From: Rhodoplanes sp. Z2-YC6860
Lineage (GTDB): Bacteria > Pseudomonadota > Alphaproteobacteria > Rhizobiales > Xanthobacteraceae
Assembly (NCBI RefSeq): GCF_001579845.1
Contig: NZ_CP007440.1
Span: 4,238,029 to 4,302,028, forward strand
Reading direction: 5' to 3'
DNA length: 64,000 nucleotides
The position numbers and the translations under genes were made by a program. The notes beneath the pieces are model-generated. The model was not told where the DNA came from. It saw only the letters and a list, made by a program, of their open reading frames with translations, and ran no database searches. Position 1 is the stretch's first letter, and every line of letters begins with the position of its first letter. Below, one piece after another: positions 41,362 to 51,537 of the stretch.

Positions 41362-42546
41362 ATGCCACGCGCTCTCCTGTCCGCCGCGTTTGTGAAGTCA
41401 GCCGTGTGTCCCGACGGCTTGAAGAAAGTCGATTTCTTCGACAGCGAGCAACGGGGATTCATGCTCGAAGTCCGGCGTTCCGGCGGCAAGACCTACTATC
41501 AGCGCTACACCGACGAGCGCGGCCGCGAGCGCCAATTCAAGATCGGGCCCGCCGATGTGCTCTCACTCACGATGGCGCGCCGCAAGGCGCGCACAGCGGC
41601 AGCCGAGGCTCTGGTCGGCTCCGATCCGCAGGAGCGCCGCGCCGAGATGCGCACCATCCCGACTCTCGCCGAGTTGGTCCGGGACCGCTACTTGCCGCAT
41701 GTGAAAAGCTACAAACGGAGTTGGTGTACGGACGAGACCGTGCTGCGGATCCATATCCTTCCGGCGCTCGGATTTCAGTATGTCGATCTCGTGCGCGCCG
41801 AACCGATCGCGGCGCTTGTCGAGCGCATGCGTGAGAAGGGCTACGCCACCGGCACGACCAATCGTGTGGTGATCGTGCTGCGCCACATTTTCAATCTGGC
41901 CCGCAAATGGCGCGTGCCGGGTGTCGGCGAAAATCCGACAGCGGGCATCAACCTCGCACCGGACGTCAAGCGCGAGCGATTCCTGTCGCTGGAAGAAGCG
42001 CAGCACCTGATCGCATCCATCGAGCAGGACGAGAATCAAGTCGCAGCCAAAGCCATCATGCTGCTGCTTCTGACCGGAGCGCGGCGTAACGAAATCACCC
42101 ACGCGCGCTGGGACTATCTCGATTGGGAAAAGCGGACCTTGCTGGTGCCGCTGGCGAAGTCCGGAAAGCCCAGGTCGATCGCGCTCAACGCCGCGGCGAT
42201 CGAGCTGCTGCGATCCATTCCACGCCTCGATCTCAATCCGTACATCCTGCCGTCGCCGCTAACCGGCGAGCCGTCGCCGTCGCTGTTCTTTCCATGGCAA
42301 CGCATCAGAACGCGCGCGGGCTTGCCCGATCTCAGGCTGCACGACCTGCGGCATTCGTTTGCAAGCTTCCTGGTGAACAAGGGCGTATCGCTCTATGTCG
42401 TGCAAGGGCTCCTGGGGCACGCCCACACCAAATACACCCAGCGCTACGCCCATCTCACGCCAGACACCTTGCGTGATGCCGCCGAAACGGTCGCCAGTGT
42501 GATCGCGGGCGCCGGCGCGCCGACGCAGGGCGCGAGCTCGATCTAA
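41362..42546 (+). CDS. Tyrosine recombinase / phage-type integrase (394 aa)
   Basis: All catalytic residues are visible: Arg241 in LTGARRNEI, Lys266, His327 and Arg330 in LHDLRHSFAS, His353 in LLGHAH and Tyr362 in TQRYAHL. The N-terminus has the arm-binding domain of P4/CP4-type integrases (KVDFFDSEQRGFMLEVRR). The gene is complete. The ATG at 41362 lacks a good ribosome site; upstream alternatives are no better. No companion phage genes lie beside it, so it is probably the relic or left end of a small element. Confidence 0.9.
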   Translation: MPRALLSAAFVKSAVCPDGLKKVDFFDSEQRGFMLEVRRSGGKTYYQRYTDERGRERQFKIGPADVLSLTMARRKARTAAAEALVGSDPQERRAEMRTIPTLAELVRDRYLPHVKSYKRSWCTDETVLRIHILPALGFQYVDLVRAEPIAALVERMREKGYATGTTNRVVIVLRHIFNLARKWRVPGVGENPTAGINLAPDVKRERFLSLEEAQHLIASIEQDENQVAAKAIMLLLLTGARRNEITHARWDYLDWEKRTLLVPLAKSGKPRSIALNAAAIELLRSIPRLDLNPYILPSPLTGEPSPSLFFPWQRIRTRAGLPDLRLHDLRHSFASFLVNKGVSLYVVQGLLGHAHTKYTQRYAHLTPDTLRDAAETVASVIAGAGAPTQGASSI

Positions 42547-42891
42547 GCACCATTCACAGACTCAGATAGCACCCGCCAGCGGCAGTTCCGCTCGGCGGGT
42601 TTTCGCATTGGCGCGCCGTGAATCAGCGGCGCTCAGAGCATAGATGAGCGTTGAGTGATGCCGACCTAGGCCATACCGAGTAGGCGAATGCGGACGGCGA
42701 GCGCTGCTTGAGAGGCATAACGTTCGGCAGCACCGGTATGCCGACGGACATTTCATTGTCTGGCGCGAAACCGACCTAGAACGCACCTAGAGCGCCATTC
42801 TTGAATATCTCGACATGAGCGGCGGCGAGAATTTTTCTGCAAGACTGCTTCGGAACTTGGGGCAGCCTGCACCGGCAGATTTGCAGAGTAC
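42547..42891. other. Region between the integrase and the truncated porin
   Basis: After the terminator at 42571 nothing gene-like is seen. The last 30 bases (ending GCAGATTTGCAGAG) partly resemble the ADL...QYVK coding junction found in complete porin genes, but the signal-peptide sequence is absent. Confidence 0.45.
42571..42603 (+). terminator. Terminator after the integrase gene
   Basis: A GC stem (42572-42582 with 42588-42599, one bulged C) with a 5-base loop is followed by four Ts, 25 bases after the integrase stop. Confidence 0.65.
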
Positions 42892-44355
42892 GTGAAGGTT
42901 TGCTCCCTGTATGGCGCTGGGTTCTACTACATCCCCGGCACCGATATCTGCATGAAGATCGGTGGCTACGTTCGCTACCAGCTGAACAACGGCACGGCGT
43001 CGATCACCGCTGGCCCGTTCGCGGGCGGCAACACGATCAACAACCGCCTGGGAACCCAGGACGGCATCGCGCAGCGCGTTCGCGCCATCGCGACGTTCGA
43101 CACCCGCCAGCAGACCGCGTACGGCACCCTGCGCACCTACCTGTTGATGGGCTTCACCCAGGACAGCAACGCCAACGCCGGCCTCGTGTCGGGCGCGGGC
43201 TCGAACACGCCGGTCTACATGACCCGCGCGTTCATCCAGATCGCGGGCTTCACCTTCGGCAAGGCGACGTCGTTCTTCGACTTCGTCTCGTCCGCGGCGG
43301 TGGCCTACAACGCCGGCTACACCTACTCGCCGGACACTGGTGATCCGGGCCAGCTCGTCGGTTCGTACACCGCGCAGTTCGGCAACGGTCTGTCGGCAAC
43401 GGTCGGCATCGAGCAGAGCCGGCGCAACAACACCATCAACTGGAACGGGACAACCGCTGGCGCGACGCTCTTCGGCGCTCTCGGTGGTGCTGACAACCTC
43501 TCGCCGGCCATCGCGCAGGCGAGCAACATGCCGGACATCGTCGGCAACATCCGTATCGACCAGGCCTGGGGCTCGGCGCAGATCTCTGCGGCGGCGCACC
43601 AGGTTGGCGCGGGCTACTATGGCATCGCCCCGGGTGGCGGCGTCGGTGGCACCGGTCTCTTCGAGGGCAACGGTCATCCGGACGACAAGTGGGGCTGGGC
43701 GGTCAGCGGCGGTCTGCGTTTGAACGCGCCGATGTTCGGACCTGGCGACTACTTCCAGGGCGCGGTGGTCTACTCTGAAGGCGCGACGCGGTATGCCTCG
43801 TTCACGCCGACGGGTGGTGGCGCTCTGGCGTACTGGAGCGGCGCCAGCGTCGGCTTCGGTCATTCCGACGACGCCTACGTCGCCGGCAATGCGCCGGGCA
43901 CCGCTGTCTTCGGCACGGGTGCCAACGCTACCAGCAACAACGACATCCAGCTGACGACGGCCTGGAGCGTGTTCGCGTCGTTCGAACACTTCTGGACCCC
44001 GGCTCTGCGCACGTCGCTGTACGGTTCGTACGTCGACTTCTCGTACAACGGCACCGCCAAGTCGCAGTTCTGCGCCTTCGCAACGGCCTCAGTCGGTCAG
44101 GGTGCTGGCGGTCCGGGCTGCAACCCGAACTGGTCGGCCTGGAACATCGGCTCCCGTTCGCAGTGGAACATCACCAAGGACCTCTACGTCGGTGTCGACG
44201 TGATGTACAGCAAGCTCAACACGGCGACGCTCGGCGTGAACACCCTCACTCTGCCGGCCGGTGTTGTCACCGGCAAGGGTGCTGGCGTCTACACGATCGG
44301 CGACCAGGACGTGGTCTCCACGACGTGGCGTGTCCACCGCGACATCGTTCCGTAA
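42892..44355 (+). pseudogene. Rhizobial outer-membrane porin (Porin_2) lacking its signal-peptide end
   Basis: The frame reads VKVCSLYGAGFYYIPGTDIC, the fixed start of mature rhizobial porins, then KIGGYVRYQ and the beta-barrel body to WRVHRDIVP. In complete members about 35 residues (signal peptide plus ADLPVKAKPVQY) come before this. Here the upstream frame has no signal peptide and no start with a ribosome site; the only usable start is the GTG at 42892, which would give a protein without an export signal. The 487-residue barrel itself is intact, so the loss is recent or the 5' end was replaced. A perfect terminator follows. It lies just behind the integrase. Confidence 0.65.
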
Positions 44356-44390
44356 TCGTGATGACCGCGCATCTTGATGCGTAAAGCTCT

Positions 44391-44429
44391 GGCCCCCGGC
44401 GGCTTCGGCCGCCGGGGGCCTTGTTTTTT
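44391..44429 (+). terminator. Strong rho-independent terminator of the porin gene
   Basis: A 13-bp perfect GC stem (44391-44420) with a TTCG tetraloop region is followed by TTGTTTTTT. One of the best terminators in the window, as expected for a highly expressed porin. Confidence 0.85.
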
Positions 44430-44461
44430 GTAGTGTGTGGTTGTTCGAAAGCGAGTTCGAT

Positions 44462-44827
44462 ATGGGTTTGGTCGTCGCAACTTCGCACAGCCGGCAGCGT
44501 CGCGATCTCGCACATGACTTGCGCGTCGAGCGGGTGACTTTCGCGGCCAAGGTACGGACAGCGCGCGCCATTCTGAGCCTGAGCCAGGAGCAGTTCGCCC
44601 GGCACATCGGCTTGACGCAGAAGTCCGTGCATCGAATCGAGCAGGGCGCCGTGGACGCGAGGCTCGACACGATCCTCAGAATCCAGCGCTTCTGGCTCCG
44701 CCAGGGCATTGCCTTCGAGGATTTCGGGGACGGCGGCTTCCGCCTGATCGTGGGCAGCGACGTGTTGCTCCGGAGCCATGACGCGGCGCATGCGCCCGAA
44801 TCTGAGCAACCCCCGAAAGTCGATTAA
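44462..44827 (+). CDS. XRE-family helix-turn-helix regulator (121 aa)
   Basis: The HTH is LSLSQEQFARHIGLTQKSVH (about residues 38-57) followed by RIEQGAVDARLDTIL. Then comes FWLRQGIAFEDFGDGGFRLI, a short C-terminal segment typical of regulators that sense little and bind DNA as dimers. ATG at 44462. It stands alone between the porin and the TPR-glycosyltransferase; the target is unknown. Confidence 0.8.
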   Translation: MGLVVATSHSRQRRDLAHDLRVERVTFAAKVRTARAILSLSQEQFARHIGLTQKSVHRIEQGAVDARLDTILRIQRFWLRQGIAFEDFGDGGFRLIVGSDVLLRSHDAAHAPESEQPPKVD

Positions 44828-44963
44828 TGGCTTTTGGCTTGGGCGCCCGCGTGCGGCGTCAGGTGGTGCTTGCGCACGGACCCATTAGGCCGGATCCAGA
44901 TATATCCGCCTGGCGCCTTCCGCTTCCCCGTTCCGACCCCGCAAAGCGAACCGTTGTGCCGCT

Positions 44964-46515
44964 TCAGGGTGCATTCAAATCACGAGCCACAGCTGCAAGG
45001 ACGTCTGTCCAATCGCCGTCTTTGGTCTGACGATACAGCCGCGCTGACGGATACCAGGGGCTCTCGGTCGTTTCACGGAGCCAGCGGAAGTCGGGGTGGA
45101 ACGGCAAGAGAATCCAAACGGGCTTACCCATCGCGCCAGCCAGATGTGCGACGGACGTATCGACCGAAATAACTAGATCAAGCTGTTTGATGATCGAGGC
45201 TGTATCGTTGAAGGATGCGAGCTGATCGGACAGGTCCGTTATGGCCGCGGTCCTTTCGAGATATTCGCGATCATCAACTTTGATATCCTTTTGGATCGCG
45301 TACCAATTTGCATCGCGATGCGAAATCAAAGAGGCAAACTCATTCAATTTGATGCTGCGGTGAACATTGACCGAGCTTCCGGACCACACCACGCCGATTT
45401 TTTTTCACCTCTCGCGAGGTGCGAAATTGCTCCGCCCAACGCGGGGCCGTCATGCTGTCGTCGCTGAGGTAGGGGCTTTCACGAGGTATCGTGTTAACGG
45501 TTGTCTTGAAAGCCAGCGGAAGACTGATCAAAGGACAGTGGACGTCAAACGGCGGCAATGCGTCGCCTTGAGCGATCACATGGCAGCTCCATCCCTGGGA
45601 CTTGAATAGCGAAACCAGCGGCGCCTGCACCTCGAAAGTGATTGCCGCGCCGGTATCCGTCAGCAGCTTGACGTAACGCGAGAATTGTATGGTGTCGCCC
45701 AGGCCTTGTTCGGCGTGAATGAGCAGGCGTTTTTCCCGAATATCAAAATCGTTAAGCCAAAGCGGCTGCGTGAAGTTTCGATTGATGGACCTCGAGTTGC
45801 GAGCCTTCCAGCGCCATTCGTTCAGTTGCCAGCCTTCTTCGTAGTCGCCGAGCGCAAGCTTCACAAATGCCTTGTTCAAATGCGCTTCCGCAGATTGGCT
45901 GTTGATTTCAAGCGCTTTGTCGAAACACTTGAGAGCCTCGGCGTCGCGATTGAGTGCAAAGAAAACGACACCGCGACCGAGCCATGCATCTTCAATGTCG
46001 GGTTTGATGGATAGCGCTTTGTCAAAGGCGGCAAGGGCTTCGTCATGGCGAAGCAGTCTTGATAGGCAATTGCCTTTGCTGCTCATCGCAGCTGCAAATC
46101 CCGGATCGTATGTTATTGCCTTATCAAAATCCTCGATTGCATCGGAATAGCGGTTTAATAGCTCGAAAAGCACCGTTCCGCGATTGTGCCACGTCACTGG
46201 ATTTTTGGGGTTGATGGTCAAGGCGCGGGTAAACCAATCCAAAGCTTCGGTTGGTCGGTTCAGGGATTTAAGGATCAACCCGTAATTGCTCAGAGTCTGA
46301 TCGTTCTGTTTATTCAGGGCCAATGCGCGTTTGATATATTTTTCCGCTTCAACAAAGCGGTTCTGGATCATCATAATGATCGAGCTGAGATTGAGGGCGT
46401 TGAAATCGGGCGGTTGTTTCCGGTTGATCTGCGCCAATATTCGTTCGGCTTCCGGAAGGTTGTCTGCCATGAACGCGTCGACCGCGCGCCGAAATTTCTT
46501 CTCTGTTGGGTGCAT
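44964..46515 (-). pseudogene. TPR-glycosyltransferase (GT9-like C-terminus), frameshifted at an A8 tract
   Basis: The first frame (46515-45340) gives about 7 TPR units (for example AWLGRGVVFFALNRDAEAL) and then a GT-B part with LLIHAEQGLGDTIQFSRYV and PRWAEQFRTSREVKK. At the minus-strand A8 (45405-45398) the frame ends in unrelated sequence. The following frame continues exactly as IGVVWSGSSVNVHRS and VISVDTSVAHLAGAMGKPVW, the donor-side half of the domain. Removing one A restores a protein of about 517 residues. It could be a mutation, phase variation or a sequencing error. Such proteins modify surface sugars or proteins. Confidence 0.75.
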
Positions 46516-46580
46516 TATGCGGGGTATCCCGAATATGGACCGGTCTCGTAGCAGCAGCTCATTCGGCAGCCACCAGTGTG

Positions 46581-47522
46581 TCAGGCGGCGCCCGCCCGCT
46601 GCGAAATTCTCATTTCGCAGGCGGCGATGAATTTGGCGATCCGGCCGATCAATTCGTCGCCGGCAAGAATTGGCGCATGGCCCTGGTCAGGGACAGTCAT
46701 CACCTCCATCGCCGGATGCCGCGTGCGCATGGCCGTCACGGTTTCCTCCGACAAGAGGTCGGAGTTCGCGCCGCGCAGCACCATCAAGGGAAGGCGGCCG
46801 AGCGCATCGAACTCCGTCCACAGCGGCGGAATCGGCCGGTTGAAATCAATCCCGGTGAGTGTCTTTGCGAGTTGGGTGTCATAGGTGGCGTCGAGGCCGC
46901 GCTTGCCCGTCTTGAAGGTGCGCCGCGCAAACGCCAGCCATTCGTCGTCGGAGAGCCTCGTGAACTGCTGGCCGAAAAGCCGGCGCAGGATGTCAGCGCC
47001 TTCCTCGAAGCTCCGCGGCCGCGGCAATTTCCCGACATAGCTTTTGATGCGCACCAGGCCGCTGGATTCGATCACCGGGCCGATGTCGTTGAGGACGGCG
47101 GCCGCGATCGCGACGGGCCGCGCGCTCGCGAGCAGCATGGTGAGAATGCCGCCACGCGACGTGCCAACGAACACAGCGGGTGGGATTCCGAGCGCGGTCA
47201 GAACGCTCAACACGTCGCCAAGCTCGGTGGCGAGGCTGTAGTTCTGCGGGTTCTTGTCGTACTCAGACAGGCCTCGCCCGCGGTAGTCGAGCGCGTAGAC
47301 GCGCCGCGGGGTTTCTGCGCTGGCGGCCAGGGCACGCGCGAGATCGTCGAAGTCCGCTGCCGTGCGTGCGAGACCTGGAAGACAGACCACCGGCGTTCCC
47401 GGCGCGAGCCGCGGCCCATAGATGCGCACGTGCAGCTTCAGTCCGTCGGACGCGATCACATAGGTGCTCTCGCCGCTGTCGTGTCGGGTGTCCGTTGCAA
47501 TCGCAATGCTGGATTCGGCCAC
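46581..47522 (-). CDS. Alpha/beta hydrolase (313 aa)
   Basis: The triad is readable: Ser in FVGTSRGGILT, Asp in LRGANSDLLSEET and His in VPDQGHAPIL, with YRGRGLSEYD and the oxyanion LPGLART. The sequence is near the HsaD/dehalogenase-like esterase branch. Substrate unknown. It ends 65 bases from the TPR-glycosyltransferase start and is the last gene before the transglycosylase. Confidence 0.8.
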   Translation of the reverse strand: MAESSIAIATDTRHDSGESTYVIASDGLKLHVRIYGPRLAPGTPVVCLPGLARTAADFDDLARALAASAETPRRVYALDYRGRGLSEYDKNPQNYSLATELGDVLSVLTALGIPPAVFVGTSRGGILTMLLASARPVAIAAAVLNDIGPVIESSGLVRIKSYVGKLPRPRSFEEGADILRRLFGQQFTRLSDDEWLAFARRTFKTGKRGLDATYDTQLAKTLTGIDFNRPIPPLWTEFDALGRLPLMVLRGANSDLLSEETVTAMRTRHPAMEVMTVPDQGHAPILAGDELIGRIAKFIAACEMRISQRAGAA

Positions 47523-47608
47523 GTTGGAAACCTTGATCTGATGTCGGAACCTGTGCGGCGCAGATTAGCCCAGGCCGGTTCGTGGCGGCATGGTTATTTG
47601 ATCTGAAA

Positions 47609-47636
47609 GGCCAGGGCTTGAGGGCCAGGGCTTGAA
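47609..47636. repeat. Tandem 14-bp repeat
   Basis: GGCCAGGGCTTGAG (47609-47622) is followed at once by GGCCAGGGCTTGAA (47623-47636) and a partial third unit (GGTCAGGA). It lies just after the transglycosylase stop on the minus strand and has no coding role. Confidence 0.7.
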
Positions 47637-47651
47637 GGTCAGGACTCGGCT

Positions 47652-50150
47652 TTAGTTCTCAGCGCCGCCGCGTCTGAGATCGGCCTCGATAGCGAGCCGT
47701 CCGCTGCCCCCGAAACGCACCCGATAGACCTGCATGTTCTCCATGACGCGCTGCACGTAGTTGCGCGTTTCCGAGAACGGGATGCGCTCGACCCAGTCGA
47801 TGGGATCGATCTTGGGATCGCGTGGATCGCCATATTTGGCGACCCATTCCTTCACCCGGCCGCGGCCGGCGTTGTAGCCGGCGAAGGTCATGATGTAGGA
47901 GCCGCGGTAGTCCTTGATCAGATCGCCGAGTTCGGCGGCGCCGAATTGCACGTTGTAGGGCTGGTCGCTCAGGAGCCGCTTCTGATCATAGGAAGCGCCG
48001 AACTTTCCGGCGATGTACTTGCCGGCCGCAGGCGTCACCTGCATCAGGCCATAGGCGCTGGCACTGGAGACGGTCTTCGGATTGAACCAGCTTTCCTGCC
48101 GGGTGATCGCATAGACGATCGAAGGCTCCACCGGCGGGCCGATCGGCTTGTAGTCCGGGACGCCCAGCGTCGGGAACGCAGCCTGATCGAGCGGCACACC
48201 GCGGGCCAGCGCAAGCTTGCCGACCAGGAGCATGCCGCGGGCGTCGCGGTATTTCGCGGTCAGTTCCGAGAGCAGCACCAGCGTGCCGAGGTCGTTCGAC
48301 TTGTCGCCGGAGTCCGCCATCATCGCCCAGGCGAGATCGCGAGCATCGACGGTGTAGAGGAGTTCCGCGGCGCGCACGATGTCGGATTGCATCGCCCTGG
48401 TGCGTTCTGAGCCGGACAGCGACGGGTAGGGGTTCAGCGTCAGCTCGCCCAGGCCGGCCTTGGCGCGGGCGAGCTGTCCGTAATAGGCCGTGGGATAGCG
48501 CGCAGCCTCCTGGTAGTGCCGCCGCGCCTCCTGCGTGCGACCCATCGCCTCGGCGGCCCGGCCGCTCCAATAGGCGCCGCGCGCCAGCGAGATCGGGTTC
48601 TCGTTGTTCTCGGAAATCTTCAGAAAATGCGAGTAGGCGGTCTGCGGATCGTGCAGATAGCGCAGCGCGATCCAGCCCGCCATGAAGTGGTGTTCGGCGC
48701 GATAATTCGGGCTCTCCGGCTCGGTCGCGTTGCTCGCCACAAGATAAGCGTTCTGCACGTCGCCAGCATCGAGAAGCTTGCGCGCCAGCACGCGGCGTTC
48801 CATCCACCACTCATCGAGATCGTGGCTCTCGTTCAGCGGCTTGGGAATGGTCTTGATCAACGCGACCGCCTCAGCGAGCTGATCGGCACGGCGGTGCATC
48901 TGGATGCGGGAGAACTTGTAGCCGATATCGTTGCGAGCGTCCGCCGGCACGGCATCGAGCGCGGCCTTGGCGTTGCCCTTTCCGAGCTGGGCAATGCGCG
49001 CCTTCGCAATCAGCACCTCGTTGCCGCCCAGCCGCTGTGCGGCCCGCAGGCCTCCTTCGGTATCGTCTTTTTCGTACAGCCTGCGATCCATCCGCGCCTT
49101 GTGGTCGGTGCGCGTCAGCATGTCGCCGAAGGATTCGTAGACCTTGGTTTCCACGTCCTGCGAAAAGCCGTCATTGCGCCAGGCGTCGCGGATCAGGGCC
49201 TCGGCGTTCTTGCGATCGCCGCGCGACAGCAGAGCGCGCGCATAGGCGAACTTGCCTTTGGCCGACAGCGGCGGCCACTGACGGAAATAGGACTCGACGC
49301 TCGCCGCATCCGGACGGTCCTGGAAGGCGGTGGCCTCGGCCTTCCTCCGCAGCGTGACGATGCTGGGCCAGTTCGAGTTGGCGCTGATGAAAGCCACGTA
49401 GCGCGGGAAGTCGGAGCTCGAATCGTCGCTGCGCAGGATGACCCACTCGAGCAGTTTCTTGGCAACCGGATCGGAAATGAGCTTCTTGGCTTCGCTCGCT
49501 TCGGATTGCTTGCTGTTGCGTACGAGCTCGATGCCGCGCTTCAGCTGTGCGACATCGAGGGCGGCCGCCGTAACGATTGTGTTGGCCGCAGGCGGCATAG
49601 CGCTGGTTTGGCCGAGCGACGAACTCGCCGTGGTCGCGGGCGCGGCGGACTTGTCGGAGCCGGAAAACAGTTGCGTGAAAGATTTGAATGGCGAGGGGAG
49701 CACTGACGCACTCGGCGCGTCGGTGGCTTGCTCCGCGGGAGCAGAGACGGCCGGCGCAGTCTCGAACGGAGGCGCGGCGGCTGGGGCCGCCAGAGCCGCC
49801 GACCGCATGGCCGGCGTCCCCGGCCGCGGTCGCGGCAGAGGCACATCCTTGATGGCCAGTGTCGGCTTCGCCGCGGGTTTGGCTGCGCTGCTTTGAGCCT
49901 TGGCCGCCTTTTTCGATTTGGCCTCGCTCGTCGACTTGTGCGCGTTCTTGGTTTTGTCGCTCGTGCCTTTGGTGTTTGCCGACTTGGCCTTGGTAGACTT
50001 GGTGCTGGCGGACTTGGCGCTGGCAGACTTGGCGCTCGCTTGAGTCTGCTGGCTGCTGGAGGAGGGCGCGGCGATGGCCGGCAGGCTCAGAGCGAGGGCG
50101 CCCGCTACAGCGAACGGCCAGATCCTGGTTGGACGGATTCGTGTGACCAA
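47652..50150 (-). CDS. Soluble lytic transglycosylase (SLT domain, Slt70-like, 832 aa)
   Basis: The best start is TTG at 50150 with GAGGAA 8 bases upstream; it gives a signal peptide (VTRIRPTRIWPFAVAGALAL...). A 60-residue Lys/Ser/Ala-rich spacer follows, then the long helical superhelix and, near the C-terminus (about 680-790), the catalytic domain with ITRQESWFNPKTVSSASAYG (catalytic Glu) and GLMQVTP. It cleaves peptidoglycan to 1,6-anhydro products in the periplasm. The last residues include NVQRVMENMQVYRVRF, the usual C-terminal end. It is divergent from dapA with 364 bases between. Confidence 0.9.
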   Translation of the reverse strand: MVTRIRPTRIWPFAVAGALALSLPAIAAPSSSSQQTQASAKSASAKSASTKSTKAKSANTKGTSDKTKNAHKSTSEAKSKKAAKAQSSAAKPAAKPTLAIKDVPLPRPRPGTPAMRSAALAAPAAAPPFETAPAVSAPAEQATDAPSASVLPSPFKSFTQLFSGSDKSAAPATTASSSLGQTSAMPPAANTIVTAAALDVAQLKRGIELVRNSKQSEASEAKKLISDPVAKKLLEWVILRSDDSSSDFPRYVAFISANSNWPSIVTLRRKAEATAFQDRPDAASVESYFRQWPPLSAKGKFAYARALLSRGDRKNAEALIRDAWRNDGFSQDVETKVYESFGDMLTRTDHKARMDRRLYEKDDTEGGLRAAQRLGGNEVLIAKARIAQLGKGNAKAALDAVPADARNDIGYKFSRIQMHRRADQLAEAVALIKTIPKPLNESHDLDEWWMERRVLARKLLDAGDVQNAYLVASNATEPESPNYRAEHHFMAGWIALRYLHDPQTAYSHFLKISENNENPISLARGAYWSGRAAEAMGRTQEARRHYQEAARYPTAYYGQLARAKAGLGELTLNPYPSLSGSERTRAMQSDIVRAAELLYTVDARDLAWAMMADSGDKSNDLGTLVLLSELTAKYRDARGMLLVGKLALARGVPLDQAAFPTLGVPDYKPIGPPVEPSIVYAITRQESWFNPKTVSSASAYGLMQVTPAAGKYIAGKFGASYDQKRLLSDQPYNVQFGAAELGDLIKDYRGSYIMTFAGYNAGRGRVKEWVAKYGDPRDPKIDPIDWVERIPFSETRNYVQRVMENMQVYRVRFGGSGRLAIEADLRRGGAEN

Positions 50151-50514
50151 CGGCTTATTCCTCGTCTGGCGCGAATCGCCGATTGCAAACCACAGATTGC
50201 TATTGCATTGAAAAAATTGAAGAAAGCAAAAAAACGGCAAACGGGACAACAGTTGGGCAGTGCTACAATTTGTCCGCAGCTGCAACGGCTTGGCATCCCG
50301 AATCTGAATCCAGGATGAATGGCCACCCGGGCCAAGTTCCATCGCCACAATGGTAAAATCGGCAGCTTTTCGGCTTCGTTGGAAACGTCAACAGGCGCGG
50401 CTCCGTTGCGCGCCATTGACCTTACATCACGCGGACCAAGCGGGTATTTCCTGTTATCTTAGCGTCACGCGGTCGGCCGTCGGGGCCGCCCCAATCAGTG
50501 GATCGAGGACTGCC
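50151..50514. other. Divergent region between the transglycosylase and dapA
   Basis: No gene seen in 364 bases. It must contain both promoters; an A-rich patch near 50200-50240 and GGGACA...TACAAT near 50240-50270 are possible elements, too weak to call. Confidence 0.35.
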
Positions 50515-51405
50515 ATGGCTGCCAAGACGAGATTTCGGGGATCTTTCACCGCGCTCGTCACACCGTTCAAAAACGGTGCGGTCGATGAAAAGGCGTTCCG
50601 CGAACTGGTCGAGTGGCAGATCGCCGAAGGCACCAACGGCCTTGTTCCGGTGGGCACCACCGGCGAAAGTCCGACGCTGTCTCACAAGGAACACGAGCAG
50701 GTCGTCGAGTGGTGCGTGGACCAGGCCAAGGGCCGGGTGCCAGTGGTTGCGGGCGCGGGCTCGAACTCGACCGCCGAGGCGGTCAGCCTGTCGAAGCATG
50801 CCGAGAAGGCCGGCGCCGATGCCGTGCTGATCGTGACGCCGTACTACAACAAGCCGACCCAGGAAGGGCTCTATCAGCACTTCAAGGCGATCAACGACGC
50901 GATCGGCATTCCGATCATCATGTACAACATTCCGGCGCGCTCGATCGTCGACATCAACGTCGACACCATGAAGCGGCTTTACGAACTCAAGAACGTTGCC
51001 GGCGTGAAGGACGCCACCGCCAACATGGCGCGCGTCTCGCAGCAGCGCGCCACGATGGGCGAGGACTTCAACCAGCTCTCCGGCGAAGACATCACGGCGC
51101 TGGGCTTCAACGCCCATGGCGGACACGGCTGCATCTCGGTGACGTCGAATGTCGCGCCGAGGCTCTGCTCGGAATTCCAGGCCGCCTGCCAGAAGGGCGA
51201 TTATGCAACGGCGCTCAAGCTGCAGGACAAGCTCGCGCCGCTGCATCAGAACCTGTTCGTCGAGACGAGCCCCGCGCCGATCAAGTACGCCATGTCGCTG
51301 ATCGGCAAGTGCGAGAATTCGGTGCGGCTGCCGATGGTGCCGGCCTCGGAGAAGGCTCAGGCCGCGGTGCGCGAAGCGATGGTGCATGCGGGCTTGATTA
51401 ACTGA
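50515..51405 (+). CDS. dapA: 4-hydroxy-tetrahydrodipicolinate synthase
   Basis: The 296-residue enzyme condenses pyruvate with aspartate semialdehyde, the first step of the lysine/diaminopimelate branch. Family markers: [26 protein letters not shown] (GTTGE), [15 protein letters not shown] (the catalytic Tyr), AGVKDATAN (the Schiff-base Lys) and the C-terminal NVAP. GAGGA precedes the ATG. The gene has its own terminator. Full length. Confidence 0.95.
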   Translation: MAAKTRFRGSFTALVTPFKNGAVDEKAFRELVEWQIAEGTNGLVPVGTTGESPTLSHKEHEQVVEWCVDQAKGRVPVVAGAGSNSTAEAVSLSKHAEKAGADAVLIVTPYYNKPTQEGLYQHFKAINDAIGIPIIMYNIPARSIVDINVDTMKRLYELKNVAGVKDATANMARVSQQRATMGEDFNQLSGEDITALGFNAHGGHGCISVTSNVAPRLCSEFQAACQKGDYATALKLQDKLAPLHQNLFVETSPAPIKYAMSLIGKCENSVRLPMVPASEKAQAAVREAMVHAGLIN

Positions 51406-51433
51406 GTTTGGCAAGCCGTTGCGATGAGGTGAG

Positions 51434-51464
51434 AGCCGGGCTGAGAAGCCCGGCTTTTCATTTT
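51434..51464 (+). terminator. Terminator after dapA
   Basis: A 9-bp perfect stem (51434-51442 with 51447-51455) with a 4-base loop is followed by TTTCATTTT. Confidence 0.8.
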
Positions 51465-51537
51465 GACGGGCCGACACCCCTTCCGGCGGGCCGGACCGAG
51501 ACGCTACGATGCATGCTCAGCCCGAGGGAGGCATGCC

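Noticed and set aside
42787-43989. 400-codon minus-strand ORF opposite the porin
   Set aside because: Arg/Val/Ala-rich antisense of a highly codon-biased porin; no motif.
44827-45172. Short plus-strand ORFs after the XRE gene
   Set aside because: They overlap the end of the TPR-glycosyltransferase on the other strand, whose coding sequence is recognisable there.
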